A DNA stretch of 64,000 bases from positions 1,798,001 to 1,862,000 of the forward strand of contig OZ271856.1 in NCBI GenBank assembly GCA_965601975.1, given 5' to 3'. Position 1 is the first letter of the stretch. Every line of letters begins with the position of its first letter. The translations under genes were made by a program, and so were the position numbers. This DNA comes from JANQIO01 sp965601975 (GTDB lineage: Bacteria; Pseudomonadota; Gammaproteobacteria; Pseudomonadales; Halieaceae). The notes below the pieces were generated by a model. It was given only the letters and a program-made list of their open reading frames with translations. It did not search any database and was not told the DNA's origin. Positions 1 to 12,000 of this stretch are shown here, piece after piece.

Positions 1-3000
1 GTCGGCATGGCGGTAGATGCCTTCGGTGAGATTTCCTGGACGCCGAGCCGCGACCAGATCGGCAGCAACGCGGTAGCAGTAACCGTCGAGGACGGCGCCG
101 GCGGCAGCGCCAGCCAGTCATTCACGGTCGAGGTTCTGGACAGCAACAGTCCACCGGTCATCACCAGCACGCCGCCGACTCAGGCCCTGGTTGGAGAGGT
201 CTACAACTACCCGGTAGAGGCCCAGGACGTCGACAACGATCCGCTGACCTATCGCCTGTTGATTGCCCCGCTGGGCATGGAAATTGACGGCAACGGCCTG
301 ATTACCTGGACTCCGGAACTGGCCCAGGAAGGTGAGCAGGACGTGGTGGTTGACGTGGACGACGGCCGCGACGGTGCCGTACAGCAGAGCTTCACCATCA
401 CCGTTATCCGGCCCAACACCAATCCGGTGATTACCTCCACACCAGTGGCTGAAATTCTTATCGGTGAGACCTACACCTACGACGTGGTTGCCGAGGACGC
501 CGAGAGTGATCCGCTTGAATACACGCTGACGACGGCGCCGGCCGGTATGGCGATTGACGCGGCGGGCCAGATCACCTGGACCCCGACCGAAGCGGACGAG
601 GGCACCGCCGATGTCTCGGTGCTGGTCACCGATGATCGCGGTGGCAGTGCAAGCCAGAGCTATTCCATCGCGGTAACACGTCCCGACACCCCGCCCGTGA
701 TCACCTCTTTCCCGGTGACACTGGCCACCGTTGGTACAGGTTATACCTACCAGGTCGTCGCCACGGATGCGGAGAATGACGAGCTGTCCTACTCACTGCT
801 GCAATCCCCCGCGGGCATGGGTATCAGTCTGCTCACGGGCCAGATCGACTGGACGCCGGCGGCGGACGACCTCGGCCCGCAAGACGTGGTCGTGCGCGTG
901 GAAGACGACAGGGGCTTTTTCACTGACCAGCCCTACACGATAACCGTCAGCAACAGCCCGAATACACCGCCGGTGATCACCAGCCCGCCAGTCACGGCGG
1001 CAACGGTTGCTATCGCCTACGATTACCCGGTGGCGGCCACGGACGCCGAAGACGATGTACTCGCGTACTCCCTGGTGACCGCCCCGGTTGGCATGACCAT
1101 CAGCCCGATCCTCGGTGACATATTCTGGGTGCCGAGTATCGACCAGGAGGGCAGCCATCGTGTCACCGTCGAGGTGGCGGATGGGCGCGGTGGCATCACC
1201 CGGCAGTGGTTCGATGTGCTCGTGGTTCTCGGGGACAATTCCCCGCCGAGCATCGTCACCAGCCCGATCACTGAAGTCGACGCGGGCGAGTACTACGGCT
1301 ATGACCTGGACGCGACTGACGCGGATGGTGACGCGCTGGATTACGTCTTGACCCAGTCTCCTTCCGGCATGCAGATTCAGCCCCAGACCGGTCTTATCAG
1401 CTGGAACCCGACTGTGGCTGATGCCGGTGCCGCATCAGTCACCGTGCGCGTGTTTGATGCCTACCGCGCCTTCGACGAGCAGGCTTTCACCATCACGGTT
1501 GTCGATGTACCGCCCAATCGCGCGCCGACGATTACCAGTGTTCCGCCGGGCTCGGTACAGGGAGCGCAATCCTTCGACTACCAGGTCACTGCGGTCGACC
1601 CGGACGAAGACATACTGTCCTTCGCACTTCGCAATGGGCCCGCGGGCGCGGTGATCAATCCCGCCACTGGCGATCTCAACTGGGCGCCCTCTGCGCAGTA
1701 CGTTCAGGCCCAGGACCTGCCGCTGAACTACTGCGGCGATGCAGTAGAGCCCGATCCGCTGCTGGAGTCTGTGACGCTGGCCGTGGAAAAAGGCGCGGCA
1801 CTGATCGGGGATGAAGCGGTGACCTTCACCTCCCAGGAGAGAAGCGTTACGGACGAAGTACAAATGCCTACGCTGGCCGCGCTGTCGCGGGCCAGCCAGT
1901 TTGTGACTATTGACGAATACGAAGCCCTGACGATGTTCAATCTGTCGTCGACCAGTGTTCAGTCTGACGGTGTGGTGAAGAACAGTGGTATCACAGACGA
2001 CGTGACGCAGACTTCCCGTGCCGCCTGGGCGTTGGATCAATGGCCGGACAGTGCCCAGTCTTTCAGCCAGCGCTTCAATGTGGCAGAGGGCATGCTGGAG
2101 CGCCTGGTGCGGACCGGCGACACCTCGCATTGGGCCTACGACGGGAACGGCGCCGATGCCTGGATCAACGGCGGTGACGATGTTGCCGTGACGGCGCTGC
2201 TGGGCGATGCCGTGTCACAGGTCGTTCGGGACGCGAGGGAACTGCAGATTACCTCTGTGCCCAGCTATGGGCTCGACAACCCGTCTGATGTCGGCAGCCT
2301 CGGCGTCGCCGGAACCATGCACCCAGATGGCCGCCGTTATATGGCAGTGGGCTTCAGTGATGTGACGTTCGTCGATCTCGATACGGGTGAGCGCGAGCTC
2401 ATTCCACTGGCGACCAGACAGATTTATGACGTCGCCATCGACGAGAACGGTGTCTTGTATGGCAACACGCGGAATTACATCCAGGTACTTGAACCGGACG
2501 GCACGTCACGGCTTGTGTCCAACAGCTCCCGCCACCGGTACCAGGGCACCATGGACTATCTGGATGGCTTCCTCTACGCCAGTGACCTGGGCAAAAACAA
2601 GGCCATTTACAAGATTGACCCTGTGACGGGTGCGCGTGAAAGCATCTTCGGCTACCCGCCCGGAGACTTCTCGAACATCCGCTACGTTACTGCGGACAAG
2701 AAATTCGTTATTTCCCGCTCCGGCCGCAATTTTCAGCGGATTGGCGAGTCAGATCCCGACGGAAATGTCGGCGAAATTTCCAACGGCGCGGCCCTGGCAG
2801 TGGGCACGGTGGCCGCCCTGGGTCCTGAAGACTACGTGTATTCCTCGGGTCCATTTGCCATCGAGGGCTTCACCAATCCTTCCGGGCTCTATCGTTTGTA
2901 CCCGGACGGCAGACAGGAACGGGTCGGTGAAGGGCCGCTGACCTCAGACACAATCCGTTTGTTCGAGCGCAATACGCAGGTGCAGGCATACACCAACGGG

Positions 3001-6000
3001 CTCCTGTATGAGCTGGCCGTCGGCGAGCGCGATACCACGACGGCGCTTGAGGGCATGCAGGCAGAGCTGCCCAATATCGCCAGGTTCCTGTTGGGGTCTG
3101 CCGACGAGAACAGCGCCGAGACCATCAAGATCGCACTTCGAATCTGGGGCCTCAGTAAGCTGGGCCGCGAGGTCCAAGACCTGTCACTGCGGGCTGACAT
3201 CGGTACGGCCATCAACACGATGGAGGCCTACCTGCGCGCGCGGCAGAACGCCGACGGCGGTTGGAGCCGTGACATTGACGGCACGGTCAGCGACCCGACG
3301 ACCTCGTCCTGGGTTGGACTGGCGCTGACTGAGTCGGGCCTGACGATGGATGATGCGGCTCTGCGCTCGGCGGTGAGCTATCTGCTTGCCCAGCAGGCCT
3401 CCAACGGACGCTGGACAGGCGAGTACACGGACGGCGACACCAGCACCACCGCACTGGCGGTGACCTTCCTGTCCTCCGTGTTGCCCCAGACCGCGCAGGT
3501 CGATGTGGCCCCCGGCAATCTGAGCTACGACTCTACCGCAGGCAGCGTCAGCTTCGACCTGCGCAACCGCAGCGTCTGGAGTGACACGCAGTCCTTCGAC
3601 GTGGAATTGCGTAGCAACGGCGAACTGCTGGAATCCTGGATCGGGATTACTCTGACCGCCGGCGAAAATCGCAGGCTGTCATCCGCGGCACTCGACGCGT
3701 CGGCGATCGGGGCGGACCTGGAGGTCGTGGTCGATCGCGGCGGCTGGCTGAACGAATGCGATGTCAGCAACAACACCGCGCGAGCACCCCTGTTCCAGGT
3801 AGAAGTGGCTGACCCCGACGCGGAAACCGACTCACAGGCCTTCATGCTTAACGTGCTGGCCACCAACACCAGCCCTGAAATCACCCGCTCGCTGGAGCCG
3901 GACCCGGTCGTCGCCGGCAACCCGATTTCCCTGCAGGTGTCAGCCCGTGACGTGGATGCCGGTGACCAACTCACCTACACCCTGACCGACGGCCCGGTCG
4001 GCCTTGAGGTCGATGGCCGAACTGGCGAGATCACCTGGGACCCGACGATCGAGCAGGTCGGCGAGTACAACGTGGAGGTCGCGATCACAGACCTGTCAGG
4101 CGTGCAGGTGCTGGAATCCTTCAGCCTGCAGATACTCTCCGGCAACAACCCGCCGGTGATCACCAGTGATCCCGTCGAGCTCGTCGTACGCGGCCCGACC
4201 GTGGAAGGCGGTGCCATCGATTTCACGAACTGGGAGCAGGTGGTCTACGCGGGCGGCAGCGTTTTCCAGAGCAGCTGGAACGTCGATGAAGTCGACCCCA
4301 CGCTGGTGCGGCATGTGGGCAACGGCAACCCCACGGATTTCACCGGTGGCCTGCAGTTCGCTTCGGGTGTGATCACAGGGAAATTCCAGGTCCAGACCAG
4401 CAAGGACGACGACTTCATCGGCTTCAAATTCGGCTGGCAGGGTACTAATCGCTTCTACATTCTAGCCTGGAAGAAGTCCCCACAGGGCGGCAACTTCGGC
4501 GGCATTGTGGTGCAGGCCTTTGATCTTGATGACACCGAGTCGCCCGACGTAGGCCGCCTCAACCCCATCAACGGCCGCACCCTGTTCAACAGCAACGCCC
4601 GCTGGGTGCCGTTCATCGAATACGACTACGAGTTGCAGTACTTCCCCGGGTACTTCTCGATCACCATCCGCAACGGCCCCACGGTTATCGAACAGATCAA
4701 CGTGTTCGACGAGACCTTCGCCGGCGGGGAATTCCGTTTGTATAACGCTTCCCAGAGTAATGTTGAATACCGCATTACCGGCGTCAACGCCTCCAACGGT
4801 GCGCTGTATCTTTACCCGGTCCAGGCGACAGATCCCGACGGCGATACCCTGACGTACTCGCTGGTCGAGGCGCCGGCGGGTATGTATATCGATGCCGGCA
4901 CGGGAGAGATCAGCTGGATCGTGCCGGAAGGCTTCGCCAGCGCTGCTGTGCGCATTCGCGTTACCGATAGTTTCGGCAACAGTACCGATCAGGCGTTTGA
5001 GGTTCGCGTGGAGGTGGATGCCCCCACCATAATAACTACGCCTTCGGTGAGGACGTTCGCAGAAGAACTGTACGTCTATGACGTGGCCGCGCTGGATGTC
5101 ACGCCCGACGACGTCCTCACCTACAGCCTGCTCAGGGGCCCCGCCGGCATGAGTATCAACAGTGCCAGCGGCCTGGTGAGCTGGACACCGGGCCTGACGG
5201 AGGTCGGTTCCTACCTGGTGGAAGTCAGTGTCGAAGATCTCGTAGGCAACAGCGATTTCCAGGAGTACGAGCTGCAGGTAGAGATCAAGCCGCCGAACGA
5301 GCCGCCGGTCTTTACCTCGCGTCCGCGCAGCAGCGTCGAGGCGGGCGTTGAGTATTTCGCGCTGTACACCCCGGCGGCCACAGATCCGGACGGTGATGCA
5401 GTGTTCTTCAGCCTGGGGGTCGCACCGCTGGGTATGACCATGTTCGACAGTGAAAACGTGCAATGGCTGCCCGGTGAAGACCAGGTCACCGATCACGATG
5501 TATCGATCCTGGCGACGGACAGCAACACGGCCGTCACCGAGCAGCCGTTCCTGCTGACGGTGATCGGGCCTGATGGCAACCGTCCGCCAGTAATTGTCTC
5601 TGCACCCTCTACCACGATCACGGCCGGCGACACCTGGTTCGCCACACTTACCGCGGTGGACAGCGACGCAGACGGCGTAAGTTTCGCGCTGCTCGAAGGT
5701 CCGCCTGCGCTGGCCCTGGAGTCTGCCAGTGGCGAGATCTCATGGGCGACTTCTGCCAGTGACGTCGGCGTGTACACCGTGACCGTGCGCGCCACGGACG
5801 GGCGCGGGGGCTACGGCGACCTGACGCTGCAACTGCAGGTTGAGCTGGCCCCGACCAACAACGCGCCCAGTGTCGATTCCTTGCCCCCCCTGGCCGTGGA
5901 CCTGTTCGGGCCCTACGCGTATACCGCGTTTGGTGCGGATATCGACGGTGATGACCTGACCTACACGCTGGACGTGGCGCCTGAAGGAATGACGGTAGGC

Positions 6001-9000
6001 AGCACCAGTGGCCTCGTCTACTGGCAGACCGACGGCGCGGATTCCGGGCGCCATATGGTTCGCCTGCGCGTCGAAGACGGCAACGGCGGCGTGGCCCTGC
6101 AAACCTTCCCGGTTACGGTGATTCCGCCGGTGGTGCAGGAACCGCCGGTGATTACCTCGGAACCGCTGTCGTTCATTACCCTGGGGGAGCTTTACCGCTA
6201 CCAGGTCATCGCCCAGGACCCCAATGGCGATGCACTCACCTACACCCTGAGCTCCGGCCCGGCGGGCATGACCATGACCAGCGATGGGCTGATCGAATGG
6301 CTGCCGCAGCCGGAGCAGTTCGGGACTCAGCCGGTGACTGTCGAGGTGTCGGACGGCATGCTCATAACAACGCAATCCTTCACGGTGCGCGTCAGCGGAA
6401 GCGGGGTACCGAAGATCACCAGCACGCCTGGCTTCCTGGCTCGTCCGGGGCAGAGCTACGTGTATCCGGTGATCGCCAACGAGCCCGATGGGCTCGCACT
6501 GAGCTACTCCCTGGACCAGGGCCCCGCCGGCATGACGATATCCGCGGTTGGCGTGATCGAATGGCTACCCGGTGTGGCAGATGTCGGTAACCAGTCTGTG
6601 TCTGTTGTTGCGACTGCCGAAGACGGGGATGTCGCGACCCAGAGCTACACCCTGCGGGTGGCGCTCAACCAGCCGCCGGAAATCCTGAGTACGCCGGTGC
6701 TGGGTGTTCAGGCGGAGGCGGACTATCGCTACCAGGTGACCGCGCAGGACCCTGAGGGTGAAAACCTCACCTATGCACTGCTCACGGCGCCGATTGGTAT
6801 GACCATTGACGCAGGCGGCCTGGTCGCCTGGACGCCCGGCACCGGGGATATTGGCTTCCACGACGTGGCCGTTCAGGTTACTGACAGTGAAGGCGCAGAG
6901 GTGCAACAGAGTTATTCCCTGGAGGTGACCGCACCGCCTGCACCCAACCGGCCGCCCGAAGTTACTGGAACGCCACTGGGTAACGCGGTAACTGACTTCC
7001 TGTACGACTTCACCCCGACCGTGACGGACCCGGACGGTGACCCGATCAACTACACACTGGTCACCGCACCAGCCGGTATGAGTGTTGATGCTTTCGGTCG
7101 CGTCACCTGGACGCCGGCCAGCGCCCAGCTCGGCGCCAATACCGTCGTGCTGCGGGCGGATGACTCGGTACTGTTTACCGACATCGCCTGGGTGGTGACG
7201 GTGGATAACACGGTGCCCCCGCTGAGTGTGTCGCTGCTTGTGACGCCTCAGGTGGTCGATGCCAACGAGCCGGTCACCATTACTGTGGGCACCAATGGCG
7301 GACTGGGTGAGATCACTACCTCTTTGACCGTTGATGGCGCGCCCGTGGCACTGGTTAACGGCCAGGCGCAGGTCTCCAGCACCGCTTTCGGCCGCTACCC
7401 GGTCGTGGCGACGGCGGTGGACAGCGCGCAGACTGAAAACGCGGAAAGCTACTACAGCGTACGCGACCCAAGCGATTCCACGCCGCCGGTCGTGGCCCTG
7501 TCCGTGCCCGGCGACCAGGCTGTGGTCACCGCACCGGTCGATGTGATTGGCACCGTCAACGACGCCAACCTGGTGGAGTACGTGCTGTCCCTGCGTGAGA
7601 AGGGCACCGGCACCGAGCAGGTGCTGGCGACCGGTGGCATCGAAGTGACCAACGCGGTGGTTGGCAAGCTCGACCCCAGCCTGTTGATCAATGGCCTGTA
7701 TGACGTGGTCCTGACCGCGGAAGACATCAGCGGCCAGGTATCGATCGCCAGCAACACGATTGTGATCGACGGCGACCTGAAGGTCGGCAACTTCAGCTTT
7801 ACGGTGGAAGACCTGAATGTGCCGGTGAGCGGAATTCCGATCCGCGTCACCCGTACCTACGACACCCGACGCAAGCACGAGGACCTGGACTTCGGCTACG
7901 GCTGGAGTGTGGGCTACCAGGATGTGCGGGTGCAGGAGTCAAGAACGCCGGGGCGGTTCTGGGCCGTGAATCCGACCGAGATTCAACCCGGATTGACCCA
8001 GCAGTGTGTGGAACCGCTGGGCACGCCCCTGGTGACGGTGACCTTGCCGGACGGCGATGTCGAGCGCTTCGAGGTGGCGGCCCAGCAGATTGGCGGTGGC
8101 AGCAACTGCCGTATCGATACGGCCGTGTTTGATGTGGAGCTGGTATTCAATGCGGTCGGCGACAACCAGTCAACGCTGACGGCGCCCCCGCAGACGTTGC
8201 GGGTGATTGGTGGAAATCTGGTCGAGATCGACAATCAGGTTCCAGTCGATCCCAACACCTACACGATGACCACCCGCGAAGGCTTCGTCTACGAACTGGA
8301 CCAGGCATTCGGCATTCGCACGGTCACCGACCCCAACGGCAACACGCTGACTTACACGGACGACGGCATCTTCCACTCCGACGGCAAGAGCATCGTGTTC
8401 AACCGCGACGGCAACGGCCACATCCAGTCCATCACCGACCCCAACGGCAACGTGATGGAATACGTGCTGAACTCTGCCGGCGACCTGGTCACCGCCCGCG
8501 ATACCGTGGGGGCCGAGACCACCTATACCTACAACCGCGATCACGGGCTGGTGGATATCTTCGACCCGCTGGGCCGGCCGCTGCTGAAGAATATCTACGA
8601 TGACGACGGCCGCCTGATCGCCCAGGAGGACGAGAACGGCGACCGCACCGCGTTCACCCACAACCTGACGGGCCGCGAGTCCATCGTCACCGACCGCAAC
8701 GGCAATATCACGGTGTTCGACTATGACGAGCGTGGCAATGTCACCCGCCAGATCGACGCCCTGGGCCAGGTCATGACCATGACCTACGACGCCCAGGACA
8801 ACCAGACCTCGGAGACCAACCCGCTGGGTGAGACGCGCGCGGCGACATTCGACGAGCGCAACGACCAGCTCACGGCCACCGACGCGCTGGGCAACACCGT
8901 ATCGTTCACCTACAACCAGCGCGGCCAGGAGCTGACTGTCCAGGATGCCCGTGGCAACACCTACGAGCAGACCTACGACAGTGTCGGCAATCTCTTAACG

Positions 9001-12000
9001 GTGGAAGACCCCGACGGCAACCTGGCGGGGAACAACATCAACGCCAAGGGCCTGGTTAGCCTGACGCAGGATGTGGAAGGCAATACCACGACCTTCACCT
9101 ACGATGATGAAGGCAACAAGCTCACCGAGACCGATGCCGAAGGCGATGTCACTACCTGGACCTACGACAGCAACGGCAATGTGCTGACGGAGGCCCGCAC
9201 CCGCACCACGCCCACCGGTGTGGTGACCGACACCACGGGCTACGTCTACGATGCCCTTAACCGGGTGGTTGAGATGATCGATGCGGAAGGCAATGTCAGC
9301 CGCATGGAGTTCGACCTGGCGGGGAACCAGACCGCAACCATCGACGAGCTGAACCGTCGCACCGAGTACACCTACGACGCCTACGGGCGCCAGACCGGTG
9401 TGACCTACCCGGACGGCACCAGCGAGGCCATGAACTATGACCCGGAAGGGAACCTGCTGACGGAGGTGGATAGATTAGGGAGAAGCACCAGCTTCGAGTA
9501 CGACAAGCTCAACCGCCTGATCAAGACGACCTACCCGGATGGCGCCTTCATGCAGACGGAGTACGATCCCGCCGGCCGGGTGGCCGCCGAAATCGACGAG
9601 CGCGGCAACCGCACCGAGTACGGCTACGATGCGGCGGGCCGGCGTACGTCTGTCACCGACAGCCTGGGCTTCACCCACCGCTTTGAGTACGACGCCGACG
9701 GCAACCTCACGGCGGAGGTGGATGCCAACGACCACCGCACGGAGTATGTCTACAACAGCCTGGATCAGCGCATCCAGACGGTGTACGACGATGCCACCAC
9801 CCTGCAGGACGGCTTCGATGCGCTGGAGCGCCGGATCTCCCAGACAGACCAGGGCAATATCACCACAAACTATGCCTACGACGGCCTGGGGCGCCTGACC
9901 ACGGTGACCGATGCCCTGAACCAGGTGACGGCCTTTGGCTACGATGAGGTGGGCAACAAGCTTACCCAGACCGATGCCGAGAACCGCACCACCACCTGGG
10001 GCTACGACAGCCTGGGCCGTGTGATCTCCCGAACCCTGCCCCTGGGGCAGGTGGAGACCATGGCCTATGACGAGGTCGGCAATATGGTGAGCCATACCGA
10101 CTTCAATGGCGATACCACCACCTCCACCTACGACATCAACAACCGCCTGGTCGAGATGCAGTTTGCGGATGGCAGCAGTGAGGCATTCACCTACGACGTG
10201 GTGGGCAATCGCCTGAGCGCCACCCAGGTGGCGGCGGACGCCACTACCCGGGTCACTACCTATAGCTACGACAACCGGGATCGGCTGAGCACCGAAACCA
10301 AGCCCGATGGCACCATCCTCAGCTACAGCTACGACGCGGCGGGTAACCGCACCAGCGTCACGCTTACGCCGCTGGTGGGAACGCCCATCGTGACCACCTA
10401 CGGCTACGATGTGCTGAACCGCCCGGCCACGGTCACCGATCACAATGGTGGCATTACTTCCTACGGCTACGACGCCGTGGGCAACCGGGCCAGTGTCAGC
10501 TACCCGAACGGGACCAGTACGACCTATACCTACGACAGCCTGAACCGGCTGACGCGGATGGCGCATTTCGACCCGACCGGGGCGCTGCTGAAGGAGTTTT
10601 TGTACACCCTGCACCCGACCGGCAGGCGCACACAGATCGACGAGGCCACGGGCAGATCCACCCAGTACGCCTACGACGACCTGTACCGGCTGACCACGGA
10701 GACCATTACCGATGGGGTCAACGGCAACTACAGTGCGGCCTACACCTATGACCAGGTAGGCAACCGCACGCAGTCCGTGATCGATGGCGTGACCACGGCG
10801 TACACCTACGACGCCAACGATCGTCTGACACAGCAGGGTGGGGTGACCTACGCATACGATGCCCAGGGCAATACGCTGACGGAGACCGAAGACAGCGTTG
10901 TCACGAAGGCGTACAGCTACAACAGCCAGCAGGAAGTGGTGCAGGCCATCATTGATGACGGCACCACCAAAACCACTACTACGTTCAGCTACGGACCGGA
11001 CGGAATCCGGGTTGGCAAGGCCACGGATGGCGCCGCCACCGTCTATACGGTGGATTACAACCGGGATTATGCGCAGGTGTTGTTGGAGGAGATGGGTGGT
11101 GAGTCTGTTACCTACACCTATGGGGATGACCTGATCAGTCAGGAGCGGAGTGTTACTGCAGCTAGCAGCTTCTTTATGTATGACGGGCTCGGCAGCACAC
11201 GAGTGCTGACGGATGCGGCGGGCGCTATCTCCGACGAGTACGACTATGAAGCCTTCGGTGAACTGCTCAACAGTACTGGCTCCACAGAGAACAACTACCT
11301 CTATACCGGGGAGCAGTATGATTACTCGTTGAATCAGTATTACTTGCGCGCGCGGTATTACGATCAGGGGGTTGGGCGGTTTACGCAGATGGATACGTGG
11401 ATGGGCAGAGACCACCATCCAACAACTTTGCACAAATACGTATACGCTGGAGGGGACCCTGTGATCATGGTTGACCCATCTGGTAACAGCTACACGATGG
11501 GCGAGTTATCAGCTGGCCAGACTAGTTCAGCAGTCTTGCAGACTGCTAGGGTCGCATCAGTGAACTATCCAAGGATCGCTGCGAATGACGCTCTATGGGC
11601 GAGTGCAGCGGCATCTACCTCTTCAACTGTGTATACGGCGGCGGTTGGAATGCTTAGTTCACTTGCGCTCACGGCTTCCTCGCAACGCCGGGACAACTTC
11701 ATTGGCATTCCCTTGATCGTCTTTGGTCAGGAGATGCAAGGTCATGCTCGGCATATCCTGGATGCGCAATCTGGTTGGGGTTCAAACTTCAAGCCAACAC
11801 CCTATGCACTTAATCGCACTCCTCCCTGGCCGAGGGGTTGGTACAATGTTGATGCAGTTTCAGAGTGCAACTCCGCCGCGCGGGCTCGGCATAGCAGCTC
11901 AGTGGCTTGCGATGAATATCCGTTCGCGACTAGTAGGCAGGGAGGTCCGGTCAACTACGTAATGTGGAACGTTTCTCTTCGCCTGTTGAGTCTTAGTGAG

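Noticed and set aside
9475..11433. A 652-codon open frame antisense to the YD repeats
   Set aside because: Its repetitive Val/Gly/His text follows the YD repeats in the real gene. No ribosome site or motif supports it.
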